Below the pieces are notes generated by a model. It searched no databases and was not told where the DNA came from. It saw nothing but the letters and a program-made list of their open reading frames with translations. From positions 186,001-250,000 of the forward strand of contig SIJG01000079.1 of NCBI GenBank assembly GCA_023374025.1: a stretch of 64,000 nt of DNA, in the 5' to 3' direction. Position 1 is the stretch's first letter, and each line of letters starts with the position of its first letter. The stretch comes from Heterodera schachtii. Taxonomy: Eukaryota; Nematoda; Chromadorea; Rhabditida; Heteroderidae. Made by a program: the position numbers and the translations under genes. This document shows, in pieces, positions 45,458 to 56,640 of this stretch.

Positions 45458-45482
45458 CCGGCGGCGCCTATCGGCACAGCCG
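45458..45482. repeat. GC-rich hairpin repeat, copy 8
   Basis: CCGGCGGCGCC, loop TATC, GGCACAGCCGG (one mismatch), followed by CGCCCAAAAAAACC and TTTTTGGACAAAATCTGTTA, as in the fragment at 33375-33465. Confidence 0.75.
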
Positions 45483-45769
45483 GCGCCCAAAAAAACCTAT
45501 TTTTTCTTAAAAAATTGGAATCAAAACCGCACAAATTTGGGCATTTTTGGACAAAATCTGTTAATAAATAACACTTATTTATGTATCACAATTTATTTGA
45601 TATACAAATTAATTTTGCCATTTAAATTTATCCATCCATCCATTATTATTATGTGCTACTAATTCTTTTATTTTACATTGTTTCAGTGCAGTTTTGCGTT
45701 AGAAATATGTTTTGTTATTCTTTATTAATAATTATTTCTTAAATTATTATTTTTAAATTTCCATTTACT

Positions 45770-46510
45770 TTTCTCTTTTTTTCCAATTCACGGTAATCTG
45801 TACCAGCTATCATTGACATCCTTAATTGGATGTATGAATAATTTGTAAATTAATTTACATGTGTTTTATTAAGTAATCCTTTTCTATTATTGGGATATAT
45901 ATTTTAATTTATTGTATTTGAATATTAAATAACTATATATTTATATAATCCATGATAATTTTGCAAATAAAATCGTAATAATTTAATTTAATTATTATTT
46001 ATTTAATGTTTTTTATTTTTTGTCCGCTTTTTTGATTGTTAATAATGGAATTTCAATATTTTGATTTTAACATATTTCTGCCGTCGCACATCACAACAAT
46101 TTCTTTTTTTTTCTTGTAAAATCGGATGTTTTCCTTTTTCCTTTAATTATTGTATTATTTGTATTTCTGTCCATCAATTTGTATGAGAAGTGTTTAATAG
46201 TTTTGGTTTTTCATTTTTAAATGATTAATTATTTACTAAAAATATAACACAAATTTCATTCATTTTTTTAATAAAATTTTGCATGTTTAAAAAATTAATT
46301 GTATCTTATTATCATATTTCTTCTGCTTTTTGTGACCTTCAGTGAAAAGTTTTTTATGTTGCTTTTTAAATTTGGACATGTAATTTAAAAATGTTAGGCC
46401 TTTTCTGGTCTAGAATTTGAATTATTAATTAATATACATAAAACCAGTTTATAATCCTTAAAAACAAATAAAATAAATATTTAATTAAAATAAGAACAAT
46501 TCAAAGATTA
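45770..46510. repeat. dispersed repeat, pair with 59795-60530
   Basis: AATTCACGGTAATCT (45785), CATCCTTAATTGGATG, ATTGTTAATAATG (46036) and GTCCATCAATTTGTATGAGA (46170) occur in the same order and spacing at 59810-60195. Diverged by substitutions and small indels. The ORF at 60016-60255 lies in the second copy and is not kept in the first. Confidence 0.85.
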
Positions 46511-48183
46511 TATAACTAATTTATATGTGCCGCACTTATGTAAATTAAAATTTGATTTCATTTTTAATTGGTTATTAAATGATAATTTATTTTTTGCGGC
46601 ATATTTACAAATATTAAATTAATTTACATGTATTCTTTGTTTGTTTATGTCGCTTAATTTGATGTTTTAACTGTTATTTTATTTCAGTATGCATTGAAAG
46701 AAAGTGAATTTCGTATTATTTTATTTTAATTCATATTTCAAATAGTTTTTTTTATCATAAAACTTAGTGTCAATTAACTGCTTCATGTCTTCATGTGTTC
46801 AAATCTTTATCTTTACTTTGAACTGATTTATATTAAAACTGAGTAATTAGTGTAAGAAATTTCTTTTTTATCAATTCTAAACTGTTTTTATTTTAGAAAA
46901 AATTTAATGACCAAATAAAGAAACATTTTTTCAGATTAATTTTTAAAAATATATATTTCAAAGACATTAAATTCTTTAAAATATTGAATATAGATATAAA
47001 ATTAATGTTTTTTTGCTTCTATTATTAAAATTAAAATTTCATCAATTTTAAAATATAATCTTTAAAATGTTATGCCTTTTCATATTTGTGGGGTTTTTTG
47101 AGAAAATTTGTCTTATTATTTAATACATAGTAAATTCCATAATCCTTAAAAGCATAAATAAAATAATAGTTCATTAAAATAAAAACAATTAAATGATTAT
47201 TTCACTAATTTATATGAAAGATTGCTGAAAAAATATTAAAGTTTCTTTTAAATAAAAATTTATTATTTGAAAATTTGTTTATAAATTTTCATTTGTCTTT
47301 TGCATTTTTTATCGTGCCAATATAATACTAACTTTTTGACATTTTGCAGACAAAATAATTATTTCCTTTAAATTGTATATTTATTTAATGCTTTATCATC
47401 ATTTTATCTCATTAACTTTTCTTTTTTAAATTCTCGGCAGTTCTCCCGTTTCCGTTTTTATTCAAATATTTTATAAAATTTCGTTTAAATTTTATATTAT
47501 TTTGTTTTAATTATATTATGTTTATTTTCTTTTTTTTAACGTCTGAAAAAATATTAAGAATTTCTTTTGGATTCTTTTTCACGCAACTTAAAACTGAATG
47601 ATATATTTGAATGAAATATACTCATATTTTGGCAGATAAATTAAATTATTTGATTTTTTTCAAAAATTAATTTCAATTATTTTCCATTCATTTATCATTT
47701 TTTTAATGTCTAAATATTCGTTTATTTTGCTTATTCTATTTTTATATAATCATGCTAAATGTAGCAAATTTGAGTGTTTAGAGTCAGAATAAAAAAACTT
47801 TTTCTTCCCTTTTTAACTTTTAATAATCATTTATTATTTTTTTCAATTTAAATCTTTGTTTTAAATTAGAATAATAGGCTAGAAATTAATGTCCCCCTAA
47901 ATTAATTTTCCATTTAAATTTATCCATCGTTTTGATTGGTCTATCATGCCCAAAAAATCACATTTTAAGACCAAAAATTAGAACATTTAACAACATAGCT
48001 TTAAATATTTTTTACAATTTAATCAATTAATATTAAGTGTATTTTCGCCTCCTATGATCATTTTTAACAATTTTGAGAAAAATTAGCAAACCGTAAAGTG
48101 CAGCGGAATTAAAAAATCAGGTTTTTAAGAATTTTTTTTTGAAGTGCATTGTTTAAAAAACTTTTGGGGAACAAGGAGGAAAG

Positions 48184-48341
48184 GCCGCGGTGCCGATAGG
48201 CGCCGTCGGGAAAATTTTTGAAAATTTGAATGTAATTTGTTAACAGAATTTATCCAAAAACTGTCCATATTTTGTGATTTTGAATTAATTTATAAGAAAA
48301 TAATGGGTTTTTGGGCCTGGCGGTCCGCGATAGGCATCGAA
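48184..48341. repeat. pair of hairpin repeats, second degenerate
   Basis: 48184-48209: GCCGCGGTGCC, loop GATA, GGCGCCGTCGGG. About 134 bp later 48318-48341 reads TGGCGGTCCGCGATAGGCAT, a decayed copy. The tail TGTAATTTGTTAACAGA lies between. Confidence 0.75.
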
Positions 48342-48679
48342 GGAAAAATAATTGACAGCACTTTTTATTCTGATTTTTTGGAAAAATTCTTAGAAATCGT
48401 TGTGACATAAAACTACCTAATAAGATTTAGAATAATGTTTTAGGAATAAAAAAAAAATTGTTGATAATTCTTTTTTTGAAAGAAATAAAAGTTACGAAAT
48501 GGCAAACATTTGCATTAAATTTTGAAAATTTAGTGGAATTCTGGAGACCTGTTAAAATTTTTTGGGATTTTTAAGGGATTTTTTTAAGAAAAATTAGCAA
48601 ATGACAATATTTTTTAATTTAAAAGTCAAGATCTTCATTAAAAAATGGAGATTTTTCGGAAAATTATTGTGACTTCAAT

Positions 48680-48872
48680 CCCGCGGGATCCCGCGGGATT
48701 AGTAAAAGGGTCGGGAGGGATCCCGACTCGGGATCCCGATGAAATCCCGATCCCGATCAATCCCGATGAATTTAAAAAATCGCTCGGGACGGATCCCGAG
48801 GTCGGGATCCCGAATTTAATCCCGCGGGATCCCGAAGAAATCCCGCGAAATCCCGATCCCGTCCGGTCTCTA
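48680..48872. repeat. GATCCCG word patch with an 18-bp palindrome
   Basis: Opens with the perfect palindrome CCCGCGGGATCCCGCGGG (48680-48697) and continues with about fifteen CCCGAT/GGGATCCCG words, closing with CCGTCCGGTCTCTACTCATT. ORFs on both strands (48638-48877, 48645-49001) are translations of the repeat. GC-rich island in AT-rich surroundings. Confidence 0.8.
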
Positions 48873-50334
48873 CTCATTATGTGCCAATTATTTAATTTTA
48901 CATTAAATAACCTTCCTTTTAATTATATTGCTTTTTTAAATCGTTTAATTAAAAAGGTCGCTTATTTTTATTTTTTAGCTTTTTCTATTTTTTCGAATTA
49001 GTTATTTAATTGCTTTTGTTTTTCATATTAAAACACTTAATTATTGCTAAATTTATTTTTTTCGAAGTATTTGTTTCTTTTTTAAAGTGATTATGTGGGT
49101 TTTTTTATCGCCTCCGCCTCGCTTTTGAGAATATTAAATCTTTATTTTTTCAAAAATATTAAGCAAAATTTAAAAAAATTTCCATTGAATGAATAATTTT
49201 CATTTCGGCGGGGGGGGGGGGGGACGTATTTATTTGTTCACTTTTATTTGGGACCAAAAATAGAAAACCAAAAAATTGACTAAAATAATATTCCAAACTT
49301 TTTAAAAAACATTTGCGTGTTTATTATACTTGAAATTTCACGAAAAAATTTTGCGTGAAATTTTCAATTTTTAGGAAAAAATTACGGATTTTTTAAAAAC
49401 TTATGGGTGACGATACTTTTTGAAATTTTAATTATTTTTTGATTATTTGTTTTTAAAACTAGGAATTCTTTTCAAAAATTTCAATTATTCCCTAAATTGA
49501 ATTTATGAAAGGAGATACTTAAGTATAGCGCTTGCTCGCAAAAAGTATCAGCCGACCTGACAATGAATATTAAGAATAAACAAAAAATAAAAAAGTAAAT
49601 TTTATAAACCTTTTCCTAAAAATTGTCAAAATTTGCTGTTCCAAAACAAAATTAAAATGAATAATTTATACAATACATATTTGTCAATGACAACATAAAA
49701 TTCTTAAAAATTTGGGGTTTATAACTTTCAATGCTAATAATTGCACAAATTGATCAGATCATTACTCTAAACCTTTTCCGTTGCTAATTTTCGTCCTAAT
49801 AATAATTATTTATTTTTTATCGCCTCTCTAATTAAATATATTTCGTTTTTTTTTTGCAAAATTATTTGTCAAAGTTTTATTTTTCTGCCGCTTAATAAAA
49901 ATTAATGAATTTTGTTGAATCATTGTCAATAGTTTTCTTTTATGGTAACTTTTTAAATGATTTAAAAAATTGTTTTATTTTTTTTCATAATCATATGCTT
50001 CGCTGTTTTACTGATATTTATTTATTTTTATTTTTTTTTTTGATAATGTTTTGCTTCCATATGATTTTTTTAAAATATTTTTAATAAAATTCTAAAATAA
50101 ACAGATAAATTTAATTTCCTCTTCGGTTTTTTGGCGTTTGTTTTTAAATGATTTTTGCAAAAAATATTCCTTTTTACATTACTGATACATATTTCATCGG
50201 GTCTATGACATCATTTTCCAAAATTTTTAATAATTCGTGTCAATTTTCCACCATTTAATATTTTTTCTAAAATAAACAGATAAAATAAGTGAAGGTCAGT
50301 GTTTGAAAAAATGAATTATTGAATTGTCGTTTTT

Positions 50335-50635
50335 ATTGTGGGTGGGGAGGGGTCGCATTGGTTGGGTCATTCGCCAACAAACAAATTGAATGGCACGGCA
50401 CAAAAGAAGGGCATGGAAAGACGGAGGGGGGGGGGGGGGGGAATCGGAGGGGCAAACGATGGCATAACGAACAAAGGAGGGAAAGACAATAAATCATAAT
50501 TACGGATGGCAGTGTCGCGGAATGGCACGGCAAAAAAGGAGGGCATAGAAAGGCGAAGAGGAAAACGGTGGCATAATTAGAGACGAAAGATTGAGGAACA
50601 ATTAAGGCATAAATTTCGTAATTAAGGAAAAGAAA
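50335..50635. repeat. GGCACGGCAAAA minisatellite-like repeat, copy 2
   Basis: Two units with GAATGGCACGGCA(A/C)AAAA, GGGCATGGAAAG, a G16 tract, GGGGCAAACGATGGCATAAC and GAACAATTAAGGCATAA, matching 3934-4345 in order. The leading GTTGGGTCATTCGCCAACAA also matches. The 106-codon minus ORF here is the repeat. Confidence 0.8.
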
Positions 50636-51027
50636 CCTAAATGTTTCTACCAAATATAGGTAGAATTTGTTGATTATTCCAATAATTTTTCACTGATTTT
50701 CCCATTTGTTATTTTTTGTTGCCTCCAAAAATGTTTTTTTTTGATTTGTTTTTTAGAAAAAGCTTCGATAAAATTATATGCTGAAAATCATAAATAAAAT
50801 CATAGGTTTTTGCAGTTTTGACGCCAAATCTTGCTTATGCCTAAAACTACAATCAAAATATGCTTTCCTTTGACTGGGTCATCCACTTTTAAAAGGGGTG
50901 CGACAATTACCAAAATAAATGCAAATAAATTGCGAAATATTCAGAATACACTGTGGAAAAAATCTTGTCACAAAAATGAAAAACTCATTCATAGTTCACT
51001 TTAACATCTGAAATAATTCATGCTAAA

Positions 51028-51200
51028 TAACTAGAGACCGGATGGGACCGGGGCCACGCCGGGATTTTGCCGGGATCCCGGCCCCGGTTTTTTGGGCAAA
51101 CCACCGGGACCGGGAGTCTCGGGAAAAAAGGGAATCCCGGTCACGGGGGTCCCGCCAGGGTCATTTTCCAAGTCCCGGCCATTTGGGCCGAAAAAACGGA
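51028..51200. repeat. CCGGGATCCCGGCC word patch
   Basis: Starts CTAGAGACCGGATGGGACCG and contains GCCGGGATTTTGCCGGGATC, CCGGCCCCGG and CGGGACCGGGAGTCTCGGG. The start motif mirrors the ends of patches at 23178, 40399 and 48862. The sequence just before it (TCTGAAATAATTCATGCTAA) also occurs, uninterrupted by such a patch, at about 19218. Confidence 0.7.
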
Positions 51201-51604
51201 ACTAAATTTCACCAGTGAAACTGCCCAAAACTTGAAAAAATTAATAATTATTTTTGGCGAAATGTCTTTAATTCAAAATTTTCATGATAGAACTTTGGAT
51301 TTTTTGAAAATTTGTAAAAGTTCAATTGACAAAAAGACCCGATAATCCATACGAAATTGAGTAAAATTTTCAAAATTTTTTCCTAAAAACGATTTGCAAA
51401 TTTATTAAAAATTTGAACAAATTTTCTTAATAAATTTCATTAAAAGTCAAAATTTTAGTCAGCGTCGCATAGTACAATAAGAAAATTCTTAAAAAGTTAT
51501 CTCAAAATAGCAAAATTTGGTCATTTTTTGGTGTAAAACTTTAACAAATGAACACAAATTTTCAAAATTTTGCCCCCCTTTTACCTCAAAGTTTTTTGAA
51601 AAAA

Positions 51605-51765
51605 TGCACCTTAAAGAAGGGTTTTGAAAAGCAACAAAAGAAGGGCATGGGAAAAGGAGGGCAGAAATGGCCTAATTAGGGAGCCAAATGTGGCAAAACA
51701 GTTAAGGAGCATAATTAAGGATGGCAGTGTCGTCGAATGAATGGCACGGCAAAACTGGAAAAATC
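51605..51765. repeat. GGCACGGCAAAA minisatellite-like repeat, copy 3
   Basis: AAAGAAGGGCATGGGAAAAG, GAGGGCAGAAATGGCCTAAT, GTTAAGGAGCATAATTAAGG, ATGGCAGTGTCGTCGAATG and GAATGGCACGGCAAAACTGG follow the order of copies 1 and 2. Confidence 0.75.
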
Positions 51766-52886
51766 CCGGCAGAGGCATAACTCTAATAATTTCACTAACT
51801 TTTTTTTTAATCATTTTGTTATCATTTTGCCTTTTAACGTATTTTTTGCATATTTAATTTAAATTGCTTCAAAATCAATTGCTTTTTTTTTTTTTTTTGC
51901 TTTTTTTGTCATTGAATTATTATTTGTTAAATTATTTGTAGATTATTTTTCGTTTTTCTTAAATTCCAATAAATGGTCAAATATTAATTATAAAATTTTT
52001 TATATTACAGCAACAATAATTTTTAAATGTGTGTTATCAATTGCATAATTGATGTATAAACAATAGAAGATGTGAGATAAGTGCCCTTTTTGATTTTAGC
52101 AACTTCAATTTGATTACTTTAACAATATAATTTTTCAAGCTTTTTAAATTAATATTTATTATTTTATAAATAATAATTTGAAGGATTATCTTTCAGCTTT
52201 TTGGTTTATTTAAAAAATATTATATTTTACTTTACAATATTCCATAATATAATATGAATATTCTGTATTATTTTGTTCTGTTTAGAGTGAATTACCTTAC
52301 TATTTCGCATATGTTTATTTTTATTTTTAGAATTTTTCTATGTTGTTCTATCGCATCGCATTTAAATTAATAATTTAACAATTTATTTAATTTTAGTAAA
52401 ATTAGTTAGTAAAAATATTTTAGTTTCATGCAATTTCTAAATATTTGTTTTTATATTTATCTTTTTTTGTTATTTTAATAATTTATGTAGTTTTTTGAAT
52501 GATTATAAGGTATGCAATTTTTTTTAAATTTAATTTTTGCTGCTTTTCTTAAGCTTTAGCACTGTTTAATTGTTTTGGTTTTATTATTTTAAATTTATTC
52601 ATTGTAAATATGTGATTTTTATTAATCTTTTGTCTAAATTTTTCACTTTTAAATTCTATTTAAATTACTTTCATTTTTCAAATTCATTTTTTGCCATACT
52701 TTTGAAAATATTTATTTCTTTTTTTTTTGCAATTTATTTATTTTTTTAAATTATTTTTTTTAAAGTTATGAAAACTTTAACAAATACTATGATATTCTGA
52801 TATACACTCTCTAATTTTCTAAATAATACTAAAGCTTTTTCTAGCAAAAAAATATTTTAGTTCTTCACTTATTTGCTAAAATTGAC

Positions 52887-53782
52887 GGTTAGCCTACTTT
52901 TGCGCCGCGGACATGTGCTCCGTGCCATTTGCGCCGTAAAGCGAAAAAAGACATTTGCGCTCTCATTAAAATAAATTTATGTGTTTTATCGAATAAGAAT
53001 TAATTGATATTCATTATTAATTCCTTCTTCGAAGCCTTTCATGTCAATTCCATATTGAAGGGCACGTACTGATTGATAAAATCTTGATCATTTTGGTTTT
53101 CATTGGGACCATATGCGATAACAATCCTTCGTATTGCCTGATCATTAAACAACGAATTTTAGGCGAAAAAAAAAATCAAAATAGGTACTTAAATAATGGC
53201 ATAAAAATTGCAAAATAATGCGAAAAATGGTAAAATAGTGCGAAAATTTGGAAATCAGTGTTTTTTTCAATGAAATTAAGTTAAAATCGATGAAAATAAC
53301 TTATTGAGCAAATTAATTACAAAAGAATTAAATTTAATTCTTTTTTTGAAGCAAAAAATAATTAGGTTTTCTTACAGAAAATTCTTTTTTTTCCGGTTTT
53401 TTGTTAGTTGATATTCTTATTAATTTTTTCATGTCTTTGATGAACCTATTCAATGTTAAGATTTTAATGGTTAAAAAAAATTAAATGTCAATCTTTGTGA
53501 CTAGTAATTTTTTGCAATTTTCAATTAGTTATTTTTGTCATTGGCTTAAAGTTTTAGTAAAACTTATTAATAATAGTGGAATTTTAAAGAAAATAATATT
53601 TTTGACAGCGCGGCGCAAAAGTCCATTTTTGCTGGGCGGCGCAAATGTCGCGGCGCAAATGCAGCGGCGCAAATACCCGCGGCGCAACTGTCTGCGGCGC
53701 AAATGGCGCGGCGCAAGTGTCGACTTTGCTGAGCGGCGCAAATGGCGCGGCGCAAATGGCGCGGCGCAAATGTCTCATCACG
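52887..53782. mobile_element. element with inverted GCGGCGCAAATG arrays
   Basis: Left end carries three words of the type TTTGCGCCGCGGACA; the right end (53607-53775) carries about ten inverse words (GCGCGGCGCAAATG). Flanked by a perfect 8-bp duplication AAATTGAC (52879-52886 and 53783-53790). Unoccupied versions of the target, reading GCTAAAATTGACAGAATAC, exist at about 61467 and 1529, so the insertion went into a copy of a resident AT-rich repeat. About 896 bp, no transposase; the four overlapping ORFs at 53485-53832 are array translations. Confidence 0.92.
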
Positions 53783-53841
53783 AAATTGACAGAATGCTAA
53801 ATTATAATTTTCATATTTTTAAATATTTATGAATTAATTAG

Positions 53842-54870
53842 ATTTATTTATATTTATTATATTTTTATTAAGGTTTTTATCATTTTGAATATTATTTTAA
53901 ACTTTTTTATCTTGTGTTAATTGTTGAATTTATTAATAATAATTTGGTCTGCAGATCTTTTGGTTATTCTTTTTTTAAATATATTTATTTATTTTTAGTT
54001 TACGTTTAAACAAATAATATAAATATGCTTTTTAAATTTATATATTTATTCTGTATAATATTTCCATTTTTAATTTGTCTCAATTAAGGAAAACTAATTT
54101 TCTATTTAAATTTAACCATTTTTTTGAATATTCACTTATTATGTGCTTCTCATTATTTTGTTTTATATTTTTTCCATTTTCATTAAAATAATTTAGATTT
54201 ATTTTCTTTATTAATAATTTCGTTAAATTGTCATATTTTAAATTCTTATTTTATTTTTCCTCTTATTCTTTCGTTGGTATATTCATAGAGTGAATTAATA
54301 ATAATATAAATTTAATGAAGTACATTTTCTGTGGTAATTCTTTTTACAATTAAATTATTTATATTTATTATATTTTTATTAAGGTTTTTATCATTTTGAA
54401 TATTATTTTAAACTTTTTTATCTTGTGTTAATTGTTGAATTTATTAATAATAATTTGGTCTGCAGATCTTTTGGTTATTCTTTTTTTAAATATATTTATT
54501 TATTTTTAGTTTACGTTTAAACAAATAATATAAATATGCTTTTTAAATTTATATATTTATTCTGTATAATATTTCCATTTTTAATTTGTCTCAATTAAGG
54601 AAAACTAATTTTCTATTTAAATTTAACCATTTTTTTGAATATTCACTTATTATGTGCTTCTCATTATTTTGTTTTATATTTTTTCCATTTTCATTAAAAT
54701 AATTTAGATTTATTTTCTTTATTAATAATTTCGTTAAATTGTCATATTTTAAATTCTTATTTTATTTTTCCTCTTATTCTTTCGTTGGTATATTCATGGA
54801 GTGAATGAATAATAATAAATTGAATGAAGTACATTTTCTGTGATAATTCTTTCTATAATTAAATTTATTA
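53842..54870. repeat. 511-bp tandem duplication
   Basis: Two head-to-tail units starting near TATATTTATTATATTTTTAT, aligned through AATTTGGTCTGCAGATCTTT and TCTTTCGTTGGTATATTCAT; AGGTTTTTATCATTTTG occurs at 53871 and 54382. Nearly identical until the last 80 bases. Confidence 0.92.
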
Positions 54871-54954
54871 TATTTTATTTTTAATTTATAGTCTTTGAGA
54901 GTAAAAAATATAAATATGCTTCTTAATTTATATATTTTTCCTCACTTTTTGGAC

Positions 54955-55135
54955 AGAATCTGTTCACAAATCACAACTAAATTTCCAAAATTTTAATGGC
55001 CGCGCCTCCCGCGGACCACCCCCCCCCTTCCCCCCCCCTCCCCCCCCCCCTCCCCCCCCCCCCTTCCCCCCCCCCTTCCCCCGTTCCCAAAAAGTTTTAG
55101 AAAAATGCTCCGCAAAAAACTTTTTGAAAAGCAAA
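54955..55135. repeat. C-tract-expanded remnant of the hairpin repeat family
   Basis: GGACAGAATCTGTTCACAAA on the left and TGCTCCGCAAAAAACTTTTT on the right are the usual flanks of the hairpin family in reverse orientation, but the hairpin has become GGCCGCGCCTCCCGCGGACC followed by about 65 bases of C tracts. Glycine-rich minus ORFs are translations of it. Confidence 0.65.
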
Positions 55136-56640
55136 ATGGGAGGCTGAAAAAATAATATTTGATACATTTTTTAATTGGATAAATTGTAAAAATAATATTT
55201 TTTTGCAAAATTATCTGATTTTTCTACAGCTCGAAATTCTGATCTCAAAGCTTTTCGATGACATACCTGATTAATTTTTTGGTTAAAAAAATTGGGTTAA
55301 GATTCGTACTGAAAAATTTGTTCATTAACCAAAACCAAAAAAAAAAAACTGAGGGTCCAAAACCGGAAGAGTTATTAATCGGTCGTGACCAACCCTACTT
55401 ATTATGTATAAATATTTTATCATTTTATTTTCTTTTGCAACTTTATTTATTCAGTATAAATTTGATTAATTTTTTAAACTAATTTTATCTTCCAATTCCA
55501 TATTATATTTATTTTCCAAATTTGTTTTTAAAACTTTACTTAAATCATATATTTTAATTTTATTTCTCATTATTTTCTGCTTACTTTTGATCTCAATATT
55601 TTTCATTAATATTTCCATCATTTTATTTTCTGTTTTTTAACAATTTTTATGTTTCAACTCAAATTTTATTTTATTTTTTAAATTTACTCACGATGTTTTG
55701 AATCCTGCCCTATGCAATACAGAGTTCACGGAATGTCCCGGAATATTCTGCGTCGAATGTAGTAATTTTGTATTTGATATTATATAATTATATTTTATGT
55801 TTCATATTTTATTAACTGTTAAATTTTTTATTTATGTTTAGATTGCTCTTATCTTTATAATTATAAATATTTCTTTAAATATGCCATCTTTTTAATTGTT
55901 TTTGTTTTTTAACCGAAACTTTAAGTTGCTTTTACGTTGAATTTTAATTTAAGCAACTTTTAAATTCAGTTTTAATTTAATAAGTGAATTTTACTTTAGA
56001 ATTTTTTGTTCCCTTTGTATTTCATTTTCAATTTTTCTCAATTATATTTTATATTTTAATGGTTTTTGTTTTAGCATTTTCCTTAGTATATTTTCCAGAA
56101 ATTTACTTATATTTTTCATATTTATCCAATATATTCTTGGGTTTATTATTTTTTAGAATTTCAATTTGATAATTTGCTCTTTTAAAGTCTAAGTATAGGG
56201 TAAGACTTAAGTTCAATGGGTAAATTAAAAATAGTTTGAAATGCATTTTAAATGACTTAAAATTGATAATAAATCTATGCTTTTTTTGCCGTAAAATTAA
56301 CAAATCTTCTCATTATGATCAGTTTATACTGTAATCAATGAACAAATGCCTTTTTGAGTTTATTAAATGATTTCAATATTAGAATATGAAAAAAATTTTT
56401 ATTTATTTTTTCTATTAATCTAATTCAATGATTTTACGAATAATTAGTTGATTTTTTAATAATAAATTATTATTATGGCTTTTTTGGATTTAAATTCATT
56501 TTTAATTTCATTTACCATTTCTCTTCATTATTGTCTTTAAATATAAATGATCAGTTTCAAAAAAATATTTTGAATATTTGTTATAACTTTTTGGATAAAT
56601 GTGTTCTGTATATTTGTAAATTGGCATTCTAAGTAATAAT

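Noticed and set aside
48638..49001. ORFs rich in RDPD/IPxDP peptides on both strands
   Set aside because: Translation of the GATCCCG word repeat.
53485..53832. Arginine/alanine-rich ORFs on both strands
   Set aside because: They are translations of the GCGGCGCAAATG tandem array at the end of a mobile element.
54964..55208. Glycine-rich protein on the minus strand
   Set aside because: It is encoded by C homopolymer tracts inside a decayed hairpin repeat.
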